Origin: Paralichthys olivaceus
Taxonomy: Eukaryota; Chordata; Actinopteri; Pleuronectiformes; Paralichthyidae
NCBI RefSeq assembly: GCF_024713975.1
Contig: NC_091096.1
Span: forward strand, 4,863,501-4,927,500
Length of the DNA: 64,000 bases
Direction of reading: 5' to 3'
Each line of letters starts with the position of its first letter. Position 1 is the stretch's first letter. The translations under genes and the position numbers were made by a program. Positions 1 through 33,147 of the stretch are shown in pieces. The notes beneath the pieces are model-generated. The model saw only the letters and a list, made by a program, of their open reading frames with translations. It made no database searches and was not told the DNA's origin.

Positions 1-32
1 TTCAGCACGTTTCGAGCAAGCAGCGCGAAGTT

Positions 33-50
33 ATTCACCCTATGGTGAAT
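33..50. repeat. Short palindrome in each satellite unit (first copy)
   Basis: ATTCACC and GGTGAAT form perfect 7-bp inverted arms around a 4-nt loop CTAT. The motif recurs once in each 603-bp unit next to a TTAGGG run, with the loop changing to CTTT near 7481 and CTAG near 8091 while the arms stay intact. It could form a small hairpin; no function is shown. Confidence 0.8.
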
Positions 51-1869
51 AAGGGTTAGGCTTGCAATGAGGGTTAGGGTTGTGGTTAGGGTTAGGGTTA
101 GGGTTGTGATTAGGGTTAGGGATGAATGCCCACTGGAGATCAAGATATTCTTCAATAACTTTCTTTCTGAAGGTCATAGAGACTTGGAAGTTATTTCCAT
201 CTCCACTAATGTGGGTATGCCCGATCCATTGGTACCACCCCCGAGCTCCTACGACCTTTGGAAGGGTTAGGGTTAGGGTTGTGATCAGTGTTTCATTTTT
301 GGGTTCTGTTTAGGGTTAGGGTTAGGAATGAAAACCCATTGGAGATCAAGATATTCTTCAATAACTTTTTTTCTGAAGGTCATAGAGACTTGGAAGTTGG
401 TTCCATCTCCACTAATGTGCCTATGCCCGATCCATTGGGACCATCCCCGAGCTTCTACGACCTTCAGAAATGGTGAAACCACCAAATCTCCCCAAAAAAG
501 TACGAGATATTTGTAAATAACTTTTTTTCTGAAAGTCATAGAGACTTGGGCATTTCAGCATTAATGAAGGGTAGCCTGCCACGCGACCACACCGAATTTC
601 AGCACGTTTCGAGCAAGCAGCGCAAAGTTATTCACCCTATGGTGAATAAGGGTTAGGCTTGCAATGAGGGTTAGGGTTAGGGTTGTGGTTAGGGTTAGGG
701 TTAGGGTTGTGATTAGGGTTAGGGATGAATGCCCACTGGAGATCAAGATATTCTTCAATAACTTTCTTTCTGAAGGTCATAGAGACTTGGAAGTTATTTC
801 CATCTCCACTAATGTGGGTATGCCCGATCCATTGGTACCACCCCCGAGCTCCTACGACCTTTGGAAGGGTTAGGGTTAGGGTTGTGATCAGTGTTTCATT
901 TTTGGGTTCTGTTTAGGGTTAGGGTTAGGAATGAAAACCCATTGGAGATCAAGATATTCTTCAATAACTTTTTTTCTGAAGGTCATAGAGACTTGGAAGT
1001 TGGTTCCATCTCCACTAATGTGCCTATGCCCGATCCATTGGGACCATCCCCGAGCTTCTACGACCTTCAGAAATGGTGAAACCACCAAATCTCCCCAAAA
1101 AAGTACGAGATATTTGTAAATAACTTTTTTTCTGAAAGTCATAGAGACTTGGGCATTTCGGCATTAATGAAGGGTAGCCTGCCACGCGACCACACCGAAT
1201 TTCAGCACGTTTCGAGCAAGCAGCGCGAAGTTATTCACCCTATGGTGAATAAGGGTTAGGCTTGCAATGAGGGTTAGGGTTAGGGTTGTGGTTAGGGTTA
1301 GGGTTAGGGTTGTGATTAGGGTTAGGGATGAATGCCCACTGGAGATCAAGATATTCTTCAATAACTTTCTTTCTGAAGGTCATAGAGACTTGGAAGTTAT
1401 TTCCATCTCCACTAATGTGGGTATGCCCGATCCATTGGTACCACCCCCGAGCTCCTACGACCTTTGGAAGGGTTAGGGTTAGGGTTGTGATCAGTGTTTC
1501 ATTTTTGGGTTCTGTTTAGGGTTAGGGTTAGGAATGAAAACCCATTGGAGATCAAGATATTCTTCAATAACTTTTTTTCTGAAGGTCATAGAGACTTGGA
1601 AGTTGGTTCCATCTCCACTAATGTGCCTATGCCCGATCCATTGGGACCATCCCCGAGCTTCTACGACCTTCAGAAATGGTGAAACCACCAAATCTCCCCA
1701 AAAAAGTACGAGATATTTGTAAATAACTTTTTTTCTGAAAGTCATAGAGACTTGGGCATTTCAGCATTAATGAAGGGTAGCCTGCCACGCGACCACACCG
1801 AATTTCAGCACGTTTCGAGCAAGCAGCGCGAAGTTATTCACCCTATGGTGAATAAGGGTTAGGCTTGCA

Positions 1870-4800
1870 ATGAGGGTTAGGGTTAGGGTTGTGGTTAGGG
1901 TTAGGGTTAGGGTTGTGATTAGGGTTAGGGATGAATGCCCACTGGAGATCAAGATATTCTTCAATAACTTTCTTTCTGAAGGTCATAGAGACTTGGAAGT
2001 TATTTCCATCTCCACTAATGTGGGTATGCCCGATCCATTGGTACCACCCCCGAGCTCCTACGACCTTTGGAAGGGTTAGGGTTAGGGTTGTGATCAGTGT
2101 TTCATTTTTGGGTTCTGTTTAGGGTTAGGGTTAGGAATGAAAACCCATTGGAGATCAAGATATTCTTCAATAACTTTTTTTCTGAAGGTCATAGAGACTT
2201 GGAAGTTGGTTCCATCTCTACTAATGTGCCTATGCCCGATACATTGGGACCATCCCCGAGCTTCTACGACCTTCAGAAATGGTGAAACCACCAAATCTCC
2301 CCAAAAAAGTACGAGATATTTGTAAATAACTTTTTTTCTGAAAGTCATAGAGACTTGGGCATTTCGGCATTAATGAAGGGTAGCCTGCCACGCGACCACA
2401 CCGAATTTCAGCACGTTTCGAGCAAGCAGCGCGAAGTTATTCACCCTATGGTGAATAAGGGTTAGGCTTGCAATGAAGGTTAGGGTTAGGGTTGTGGTTA
2501 GGGTTAGGGTTAGGGTTAGGGTTGTGATTAGGGTTAGGGATGAATGCCCACTGGAGATCAAGATATTCTTCAATAACTTTCTTTCTGAAGGTCATAGAGA
2601 CTTGGAAGTTATTTCCATCTCTACTAATGTGCCTATGCCCGATCCATTGGGACCATCCCCGAGCTTCTACGACCTTCAGAAATGGTGAAACCACCAAATC
2701 TCCCCAAAAAAGTACGAGATATTTGTAAATAACTTTTTTTCTGAAAGTCATAGAGACTTGGGCATTTCGGCATTAATGAAGGGTAGCCTGCCACGCGACC
2801 ACACCGAATTTCAGCACGTTTCGAGCAAGCAGCGCGAAGTTATTCACCCTATGGTGAATAAGGGTTAGGCTTGCAATGAGGGTTAGGGTTGTGGTTAGGG
2901 TTAGGGTTAGGGTTGTGATTAGGGTTAGGGATGAATGCCCACTGGAGATCAAGATATTCTTCAATAACTTTCTTTCTGAAGGTCATAGAGACTTGGAAGT
3001 TATTTCCATCTCCACTAATGTGGGTATGCCCGATCCATTGGTACCACCCCCGAGCTCCTACGACCTTTGGAAGGGTTAGGGTTAGGGTTGTGATCAGTGT
3101 TTCATTTTTGGGTTCTGTTTAGGGTTAGGGTTAGGAATGAAAACCCATTGGAGATCAAGATATTCTTCAATAACTTTTTTTCTGAAGGTCATAGAGACTT
3201 GGAAGTTGGTTCCATCTCTACTAATGTGCCTATGCCCGATACATTGGGACCATCCCCGAGCTTCTACGACCTTCAGAAATGGTGAAACCACCAAATCTCC
3301 CCAAAAAAGTACGAGATATTTGTAAATAACTTTTTTTCTGAAAGTCATAGAGACTTGGGCATTTCGGCATTAATGAAGGGTAGCCTGCCACGCGACCACA
3401 CCGAATTTCAGCACGTTTCGAGCAAGCAGCACGAAGTTATTCACCCTATGGTGAATAAGGGTTAGGCTTGCAATGAGGGTTAGGGTTAGGGTTGTGGTTA
3501 GGGTTAGGGTTAGGGTTAGGGTTGTGATTAGGGTTAGGGATGAATGCCCACTGGAGATCAAGATATTCTTCAATAACTTTCTTTCTGAAGGTCATAGAGA
3601 CTTGGAAGTTATTTCCATCTCTACTAATGTGCCTATGCCCGATCCATTGGGACCATCCCCGAGCTTCTACGACCTTCAGAAATGGTGAAACCACCAAATC
3701 TCCCCAAAAAAGTACGAGATATTTGTAAATAACTTTTTTTCTGAAAGTCATAGAGACTTGGGCATTTCGGCATTAATGAAGGGTAGCCTGCCACGCGACC
3801 ACACCGAATTTCAGCACGTTTCGAGCAAGCAGCGCGAAGTTATTCACCCTATGGTGAATAAGGGTTAGGCTTGCAATGAGGGTTAGGGTTGTGGTTAGGG
3901 TTAGGGTTAGGGTTAGGGTTGTGATTAGGGTTAGGGATGAATGCCCACTGGAGATCAAGATATTCTTCAATAACTTTCTTTCTGAAGGTCATAGAGACTT
4001 GGAAGTTATTTCCATCTCCACTAATGTGGGTATGCCCGATCCATTGGTACCACCCCCGAGCTCCTACGACCTTTGGAAGGGTTAGGGTTAGGGTTGTGAT
4101 CAGTGTTTCATTTTTGGGTTCTGTTTAGGGTTAGGGTTAGGAATGAAAACCCATTGGAGATCAAGATATTCTTCAATAACTTTTTTTCTGAAGGTCATAG
4201 AGACTTGGAAGTTGGTTCCATCTCTACTAATGTGCCTATGCCCGATACATTGGGACCATCCCCGAGCTTCTACGACCTTCAGAAATGGTGAAACCACCAA
4301 ATCTCCCCAAAAAAGTACGAGATATTTGTAAATAACTTTTTTTCTGAAAGTCATAGAGACTTGGGCATTTCAGCATTAATGAAGGGTAGCCTGCCACGCG
4401 ACCACACCGAATTTCAGCACGTTTCGAGCAAGCAGCGCGAAGTTATTCACCCTATGGTGAATAAGGGTTAGGCTTGCAATGAGGGTTAGGGTTAGGGTTG
4501 TGGTTAGGGTTAGGGTTAGGGTTGTGATTAGGGTTAGGGATGAATGCCCACTGGAGATCAAGATATTCTTCAATAACTTTCTTTCTGAAGGTCATAGAGA
4601 CTTGGAAGTTATTTCCATCTCTACTAATGTGCCTATGCCCGATCCATTGGGACCATCCCCGAGCTTCTACGACCTTCAGAAATGGTGAAACCACCAAATC
4701 TCCCCAAAAAAGTACGAGATATTTGTAAATAACTTTTTTTCTGAAAGTCATAGAGACTTGGGCATTTCGGCATTAATGAAGGGTAGCCTGCCACGCGACC

Positions 4801-4875
4801 ACACCGAATTTCAGCACGTTTCGAGCAAGCAGCGCGAAGTTATTCACCCTATGGTGAATAAGGGTTAGGCTTGCA
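1870..4875. repeat. Three copies of a ~1-kb higher-order repeat within the satellite
   Basis: A 597-603 bp trimer followed by a 397-403 bp dimer repeats three times, at 1870, 2876 and 3876, with the next register at 4876. The three long units share private variants absent from most other units, such as TCTCTACTAATGTG instead of TCTCCACTAATGTG and CCCGATACATTGGG instead of CCCGATCCATTGGG. Each following short unit is a fusion of the first half of one monomer with the second half of the next. Shared variants show that the ~1-kb block was amplified as a unit. Confidence 0.85.
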
Positions 4876-7800
4876 ATGAGGGTTAGGGTTGTGGTTAGGG
4901 TTAGGGTTAGGGTTGTGATTAGGGTTAGGGATGAATGCCCACTGGAGATCAAGATATTCTTCAATAACTTTCTTTCTGAAGGTCATAGAGACTTGGAAGT
5001 TATTTCCATCTCCACTAATGTGGGTATGCCCGATCCATTGGTACCACCCCCGAGCTCCTACGACCTTTGGAAGGGTTAGGGTTAGGGTTGTGATCAGTGT
5101 TTCATTTTTGGGTTCTGTTTAGGGTTAGGGTTAGGAATGAAAACCCATTGGAGATCAAGATATTCTTCAATAACTTTTTTTCTGAAGGTCATAGAGACTT
5201 GGAAGTTGGTTCCATCTCCACTAATGTGCCTATGCCCGATCCATTGGGACCATCCCCGAGCTTCTACGACCTTCAGAAATGGTGAAACCACCAAATCTCC
5301 CCAAAAAAGTACGAGATATTTGTAAATAACTTTTTTTCTGAAAGTCATAGAGACTTGGGCATTTCGGCATTAATGAAGGGTAGCCTGCCACGCGACCACA
5401 CCGAATTTCAGCACGTTTCGAGCAAGCAGCGCGAAGTTATTCACCCTATGGTGAATAAGGGTTAGGCTTGCAATGAGGGTTAGGGTTAGGGTTGTGGTTA
5501 GGGTTAGGGTTAGGGTTGTGATTAGGGTTAGGGATGAATGCCCACTGGAGATCAAGATATTCTTCAATAACTTTCTTTCTGAAGGTCATAGAGACTTGGA
5601 AGTTATTTCCATCTCCACTAATGTGGGTATGCCCGATCCATTGGTACCACCCCCGAGCTCCTACGACCTTTGGAAGGGTTAGGGTTAGGGTTGTGATCAG
5701 TGTTTCATTTTTGGGTTCTGTTTAGGGTTAGGGTTAGGAATGAAAACCCATTGGAGATCAAGATATTCTTCAATAACTTTTTTTCTGAAGGTCATAGAGA
5801 CTTGGAAGTTTGTTCCATCTCCACTAATGTGCCTATGCCCGATCCATTGGGACCATCCCTGAGCTTCTACGACCTTCAGAAATGGTGAAACCACCAAATC
5901 TCCCCAAAAAAGTACGAGATATTTGTAAATAACTTTTTTTCTGAAAGTCATAGAGACTTGGGCATTTCGGCATTAATGAAGGGTAGCCTGCCACGCGACC
6001 ACACCGAATTTCAGCACGTTTCGAGCAAGCAGCGCAAAGTTATTCACCCTATGGTGAATAAGGGTTAGGCTTGCAATGAGGGTTAGGGTTGTGGTTAGGG
6101 TTAGGGTTAGGGTTAGGGTTGTGATTAGGGTTAGGGATGAATGCCCACTGGAGATCAAGATATTCTTCAATAACTTTCTTTCTGAAGGTCATAGAGACTT
6201 GGAAGTTATTTCCATCTCCACTAATGTGGGTATGCCCGATCCATTGGTACCACCCCCGAGCTCCTACGACCTTTGGAAGGGTTAGGGTTAGGGTTGTGAT
6301 CAGTGTTTCATTTTTGGGTTCTGTTTAGGGTTAGGGTTAGGAATGAAAACCCATTGGAGATCAAGATATTCTTCAATAACTTTTTTTCTGAAGGTCATAG
6401 AGACTTGGAAGTTGGTTCCATCTCCACTAATGTGCCTATGCCCGATCCATTGGGACCACCCCCGAGCTTCTACGACCTTCAGAAATGGTGAAACCACCAA
6501 ATCTCCCCAAAAAAGTACGAGATATTTGTAAATAACTTTTTTTCTGAAAGTCATAGAGACTTGGGCATTTCGGCATTAATGAAGGGTAGCCTGCCACGCG
6601 ACCACACCGAATTTCAGCACGTTTCGAGCAAGCAGCGCGAAGTTATTCACCCTATGGTGAATAAGGGTTAGGCTTGCAATGAGGGTTAGGGTTAGGGTTG
6701 TGGTTAGGGTTGTGATTAGGGTTAGGGATGAATGCCCACTGGAGATCAAGATATTCTTCAATAACTTTCTTTCTGAAGGTCATAGAGACTTGGAAGTTAT
6801 TTCCATCTCCACTAATGTGGGTATGCCCGATCCATTGGTACCACCCCCGAGCTCCTACGACCTTTGGAAGGGTTAGGGTTAGGGTTGTGATCAGTGTTTC
6901 ATTTTTGGGTTCTGTTTAGGGTTAGGGTTAGGAATGAAAACCCATTGGAGATCAAGATATTCTTCAATAACTTTTTTTCTGAAGGTCATAGAGACTTGGA
7001 AGTTGGTTCCATCTCCACTAATGTGCCTATGCCCGATCCATTGGGACCATCCCCGAGCTTCTACGACCTTCAGAAATGGTGAAACCACCAAATCTCCCCA
7101 AAAAAGTACGAGATATTTGTAAATAACTTTTTTTCTGAAAGTCATAGAGACTTGGGCATTTCGGCATTAATGAAGGGTAGCCTGCCACGCGACCACACCG
7201 AATTTCAGCACGTTTCGAGCAAGCAGCGCGAAGTTATTCACCCTATGGTGAATAAGGGTTAGGCTTGCAATGAGGGTTAGGGTTAGGGTTGTGGTTAGGG
7301 TTAGGGTTAGGGTTGTGATTAGGGTTAGGGATGAATGCCCACTGGAGATCAAGATATTCTTCAATAACTTTTTTTCTGAAAGTCATAGAGACTTGGGCAT
7401 TTCGGCATTAATGAAGGGTAGCCTGCCACGCGACCACACCGAATTTCAGCACGTTTCGAGCAAGCAGCGCGAAGTTATTCACCCTTTGGTGAATAAGGGT
7501 TAGGCTTGCAATGAGGGTTAGGGTTGTGGTTAGGGTTAGGGTTAGGGTTAGGGTTAGGGTTGTGATTAGGGTTAGGGATGAATGCCCACTGGAGATCAAG
7601 ATATTCTTCAATAACTTTCTTTCTGAAGGTCATAGAGACTTGGAAGTTATTTCCATCTCCACTAATGTGGGTATGCCCGATCCATTGGTACCACCCCCGA
7701 GCTCCTACGACCTTTGGAAGGGTTAGGGTTAGGGTTGTGATCAGTGTTTCATTTTTGGGTTCTGTTTAGGGTTAGGGTTAGGAATAAAAACCCATTGGAG

Positions 7801-9263
7801 ATCAAGATATTCTTCAATAACTTGTTTTCTGAAGGTCATAGAGACTTGGAAGTTTGTTCCATCTCCACTAATGTGCCTATGCCCGATCCATTGGTACCAC
7901 CCCCGAGCTTCTACGACCTTCAGAAATGGTGAAACCACCAAATCTCCCCAAAAAAATATGAGATATTTGTAAATAACTTTTTTTCTGAAAGTCATAGAGA
8001 CTTGGGCATTTCGGCATTAATGAAGGGTAGCCTGCCACGCGACCACACCGAATTTCAGCACGTTTCGAGCAAGCAGCGCGAAGTTATTCACCCTAGGGTG
8101 AATAAGGGTTAGGCTTGCAATGAGGGTTAGGGTTGTGGTTAGGGTTAGGGTTAGGGTTGTGATTAGGGTTAGGGTTAGGGTTAGGGTTGTGATTAGGGTT
8201 AGGGATGAATGCCCACTGGAGATCAAGATATTCTTCAATAACTTTCTTTCTGAAGGTCATAGAGACTTGGAAGTTGGTTCCATCTCCACTAATGTGGTTA
8301 TGCCCGATCCATTGGTACCACCCCCGAGCTCCTACAACCTTTGGAAGGGTTAGGGTTGTGATCAGTGTTTCATTTTTGGGTTCTGTTTAGGGTTAGGGTT
8401 ACGAATGAAAACCCATTGGAGATCAAGATATTCTTCAATAACTTTTTTTCTGAAGGTCATAGAGACTTGGAAGTTTGTTCCATCTCCACTAATGTGGGTG
8501 TGCCCGATCCATTGTTACCTCCCCCGAGCTTCTACGACTTTTGGAAGGGGTAGGGTTAGGGTTGTGATTAGTGTTTGGTTTTTGGGTTGTGATTAGGGTT
8601 AGGGTTAGGAATGAATACACATTGGAGATCAAGATATTCTTCAATAACTTCTTTTCTGAAGGTCATAGAGACTTGGAAGTTGGTTCCATCTCCACTAATA
8701 TGACTATTCCCGATCCATTGAAACCACCCCCGAGCTTCTACGACCTCCAGAAATGGTGAAACCACCAAATCTAAAAAAAAAAGTACAAGATATTTTTGAA
8801 TAACTTTTTTTCTGAAAGTCATAGAGACTTGGGCATTTCATGATTAATAAAGGGTAGCCTGCCACGCAACCACTCCGAATTTCAGCACGTTTCGAGCAAG
8901 CAGCGCGGAGTTATTCACCCTATGGTGAATATGGGTTAGGGTTGCAATTAGGGTTAGGGTTGTGATTAGGGTTAGGGTTAGGGTTGTGATTAGGGTTAGG
9001 GATGAATACACATTGGAGATCAAGATATTCTTCAATAACTTTTTTTCTGAAGGTCATAGAGACTTGGAAGTTGGTTCCATCTCCACTAATGTGGGTATGC
9101 CCGATCCATTGGTACCACCCCCGAGCTTCTACAACTTTTTGAAGGGGTAGGGTTAGGGTTGTGATTAGTGTTTGGTTTTTGGGTTGTGATTAGGGTTAGG
9201 GATGAATACACATTGGAGATCAAGGTATTCCTCAATAACTTCTACTCGAGAGGTGGACTTCGT

Positions 9264-9367
9264 AGGTTCTCTTTGGACGCGGAGGGTGAAGGGCAGGGAT
9301 TTTCATTTAATTGCAAATTGCAACTCCTCCACTAGATGACACTAAATGCTGCACACTGAAACTTGAA
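9264..9367. repeat. Dispersed fish repeat, copy 1 (3' part)
   Basis: This segment matches 14716-14820 with substitutions: both begin AGGTTCTCTTT, contain a GAGGGTGA..GGGCAGGG block and end with CACTAGATG.CACTAAAT....CACACTGAA. The same ending is, from memory, common across teleost genomes as a non-autonomous element. It abuts the right edge of the satellite array. Confidence 0.7.
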
Positions 9368-9530
9368 TAAATAAGAGCACATCGAGTGAATTTCTAGCGG
9401 CATTTTATAAATATTCTTGATGTGGTTTTTGAGACCTGAAAGATGTTATTATTTCAAATCCAGAAAATACAAAAAATATTTTTGAATCACTGTATATGAC
9501 TTTAAAACCTGTCTGTGTTCATCTGTCCAG

Positions 9531-30119
<20,589 letters not shown>

Positions 30120-31718
30120 AACCCCCCCAGTGCTTCACACTCTGACCCTTAACCCTCTCAGCTCAGAGCTTGTTTGTCTCACAATGATGAAGGTTTGTCC
30201 CGGGGCCAAGAACAAGCGTCCACAGTGAATGTGCATTAGTTGTCTCTCAGCCTCAGACCAGAAGCAATGAATATATGAAGGGACTGTGCTGAGAGACCTG
30301 CTGTTTCCCACTGAGCTGCTACAGAAGGATGCATGAAGAGTGCCTCGTCATCGCCCCCTACTCCCCCTCACACGCCCACGGAACGAGCACACGTCGCCCT
30401 CGCCAAACAACCTGAGAAGCAGGCACTGCTAACGACTCCCAAACCAAAAGTCTGAGGGATGTGATCGCTGTTGTGAGAGGTGTCAACGGTTTTCTGTTAT
30501 TTTTCTTCTTCTCACTTCACTCATGCCACTCTTTTTTACTTCTGACAATTAGTTTCCTGAGCATTGAAGATAAAATATGATCAAGTGAAAAAACAGAACA
30601 TGACATTTACACAGGAACGTAAAATTCAAGGTTTACGGTTAAATGACAGTAAATCAGCTGTTTCGTTTCTTTTTATTCCCTTTTTTCCTTTTTGCTTTAA
30701 TCCCTGTCCGTCGTCAGTCATGTTTTATGAAGAGAAACATCATCCATTCATACATTCACCATGAAATTATAGCACACGTGAACTTTAATTTAGTTTTTAT
30801 TCTCTTTATCTGACGGGACTTTCATTGTCGTAATGATCATCTATAATTATTTACGCTACATTCACACTTTGATCAACCCACTGCGTCATCCTTCTCTGCT
30901 GTGTTTTTGGAAACTGAACTTTTTCTTGTTGTAATTGTTGAAAAGTGATTATTGTTCATTTATTTTACTATTTATTTGAATCATATCTACTCTACTGTAT
31001 GTGCCATTTTTGTTCACTTTATTTCTCGTATTTTTTATATTATGTATTTAAAAGAAATTGCACATTACCAGTATGTGCCACTGTGCATCTATTTTGTGAT
31101 GTCAGTGTTTATTTTGGAGTCTGACCGATACATGATACATGCATCTGCAGGAGAGAAATCCCAAAATAATTTCAGTAAATAAGAAATAATTATATCTAAA
31201 AATATTGAATTTACTGTTTATCATAGTTCAGCACCGGTTATTGTAGCTCTGAAGTGTTAAAAGCCGCTTTCATATATACATGAGTCTTATTTTCTTAGAA
31301 ATTAGGTTGTTAATATTTGTTATTTAAGCTTTTTATTTTTTTTTATTTTTTTTTTTCAGCTGTAAAATGTCTTGATCGTAACATTACAAACCCCTTAAAT
31401 ATCCAAACTTAAAGAAGTGATCAGTGTTTTGTAATTTTCTTTCTTGCTCTTTTTTTTTAAGCAGTTTGACATATTCTCATAGGGCCTAGGCTCTTATTTT
31501 GAAACCTCAGACAGGAAGGAATCGTGTTAATATTGCGAGTCACGGTCACTTTAATCATCACGTAAATACACACGTGATCGATATTTACTGTCCAGAAATG
31601 ATCAAATGATCGTACATCGCGGATTATTGATCGTAATGAGATCGTACACATGCGATCAGTGTCGTACATCTGAGAGTTCCAACATACGTCAACTGCAATG
31701 GGACATTTTCATCAATGG

Positions 31719-31868
31719 TGAAATATGTCGTCATCGATTAGTTTGAGCTCATATCGACGTCAGTATCGGGCTAAAATCCAGTATCTGTCAGGTTCTAGTG
31801 TTTTGTTGAAATATTATTCTTGTAACTTGAATTCCTTCGAAGTCGATGGTAAATATCCTTTTGATCTT
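31719..31868. repeat. Duplicated 150-bp segment, copy A
   Basis: Matches 33840-33989 in the same orientation over 150 bp with roughly 10-15 percent differences. Shared blocks include GTGAAATATGTCG, CGATTAGTTTGAGCTCATAT and TCTTGTAACTTGAATT. See the paired match 33076-33147 / 34353-34424. Confidence 0.85.
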
Positions 31869-33004
31869 TCGGGCTCATAACTCTCATCATGTTGGAGCGG
31901 TAGTGGAACAGCTTTGCACAAATACTGACACCGGCACAGTTAACGTCTATTTTTATCTTGTAATCTACAGACAGGTCCAGAAGTCTGACTCCACTTGACC
32001 CACTCTATTTCCAGAAATGTATTTGGAACGTACTCGAGCTGAAAATGAAGTGCTCTCCTTTTCCAGATTGTTCAGGTCACACTCTCTGTGCAGTATTTAT
32101 TTTTCCTTTATCATTTATCAGCTGCGGGTTTACTTCGATCACTGGTAAATAGTAACTTTATACTTTCATCGCTTCTGTGATTCTGTGATTAAAAAGTGAA
32201 ACAGGACTTGAACTATTTTTGCACTAAGCTCTGCGGAGGAGTCAAGAGCATAAGAGCATGACCCTTTAATCTGAATCTGTACAACACAGCCGACAGTATT
32301 CAACCATTCCAGTGAGGCTAAGACCATGGACTCCTGTCGATTTTAATTATCTTGCAATTCTTTGCAAACGTGCTGTGTTATGTGCCATTTTTATTTTTTG
32401 TATGTCCAAGAAATATCGAGCGATGGTCACGGTGAAGTAATCTGGGATGGGCTTAAGCTATTTTCATGTTTTTACGATGTATTTTGCGAAGATTCCAGTT
32501 AAAATGAACTCTTTGCTCGGTAGCCCCCCCTCCAGGAGAGTCGGTTTACAGGGCAGGAGAGCTGAGGAGTGGAAGCGTGAGCAACCAGCGATGGAAGATA
32601 TATACGATCAGCGTACAAATCATTTAGCGTCTTCCCCGGGTCCTCACTCCACAAAGAAATCACTTCAGACCTCCTGCTGTCATACTCGCAAACAACCACA
32701 AGGGGCATGTAAACATTAAAAAGCATGTTTTGATATACGAGCTTGCCAAGAATGAAACGTTTTGTACATTTAGCAGGACACTTCACGTGAGGTCCCGTTG
32801 CTAGAGAAACCCATAATCGAGTCAACTGCTTGCAAGTTGGAGCCATTATTTGATACTGTGTATTTATATGGATGGAACGTGCATGTCGTCTCGGTGTTAC
32901 CTCCAGTTTATGATTTCGAGTCGTCGTGAAAAGAGGAGTTTGATCCATTTTGTACTATTTCTTATGAGAAGCGAGTGCACTTCTCCACATGTACAACATG
33001 AACG

Positions 33005-33010
33005 AATAAA
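33005..33010 (+). terminator. Candidate kcnt1 poly(A) signal
   Basis: AATAAA on the plus strand ~2.9 kb after the stop, followed within 70 bp by T-rich sequence. Another AATAAA lies at 33176-33181. Cleavage is not shown. Confidence 0.4.
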
Positions 33011-33075
33011 TGCTGCATGCAGCCAGACCCAACCAACAACACGGTGTCTTTATTGGATCTAATAATCTTGTCTGC

Positions 33076-33147
33076 TTTGATTCATTCCTCTGCTCTGATT
33101 GGCTGGAGGCCTCAAGCGCAGGACTTCCTGCAGATTTAGGGTCTTGA
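33076..33147 (-). pseudogene. Fragment duplicated from the last coding exon of the LRR gene
   Basis: These 72 bp match 34353-34424, inside the last exon of the neighbouring minus-strand LRR gene. On the minus strand they read KSAGSPALEASSQSEQRNES versus KSAGNPALKVSSQSEQRKES in the gene. Nothing of the rest of the exon is alongside, so this is a non-functional duplicated fragment. Confidence 0.75.

Larger units (their letters stand above)
1..9243. repeat. TTAGGG-bearing tandem satellite array with ~200-bp monomers in 603-bp units
   Basis: The block repeats a 591-609 bp unit; equivalent points lie at 67, 664, 1267, 1870, 2473, 2876, 3473, 3876, 4479, 4876, 5473, 6076, 6679, 7270, 7511 and 8120. 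Each full unit contains three related ~200-bp monomers sharing a core (GGAGATCAAGATATTCTTC, or its downstream part AATAACTTT...CTGAA..TCATAGAGACTTGG). These are separated by runs of two to five TTAGGG hexamers, all with the G-rich strand on plus. Units of ~400 bp (two monomers) and one of 241 bp (one monomer) also occur. Length differences are mostly multiples of six, from gain or loss of TTAGGG. Central units are nearly identical; units after ~8350 are diverged. The array runs off the left window edge and stops abruptly near 9243. It resembles interstitial telomeric satellite DNA. Short ORFs inside repeat with the unit on both strands and are not evidence of genes. Confidence 0.95.
30120..33030 (+). 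other. kcnt1: kcnt1 3' UTR candidate and downstream flank
   Basis: No coding sequence follows the kcnt1 stop. The plus-strand AATAAA at 33005-33010 is a plausible poly(A) signal, giving a ~2.9-kb 3' UTR. No earlier AATAAA was obvious, but weaker variants could be used. The stretch 31719-31868 is duplicated at 33840-33989. Small ORFs here are not supported. Confidence 0.45.

Noticed and set aside
67..9150. Dozens of 60-101 residue ORFs on both strands of the satellite, nearly identical from unit to unit
   Set aside because: They repeat with the DNA unit, arise from TTAGGG read as VRVRVR or TLTLTL, occur on both strands over the same bases, and lack splice or start context. Identity reflects array homogenisation, not protein selection.
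1..9243. Satellite as a true chromosome-end telomere
   Set aside because: TTAGGG is interrupted by non-telomeric cores and has the wrong strand orientation for a telomere on the left.
1..9243. Regularly spaced repeats as a CRISPR-like array
   Set aside because: The spacers are themselves repeated, units are ~600 bp, and the genome is vertebrate.
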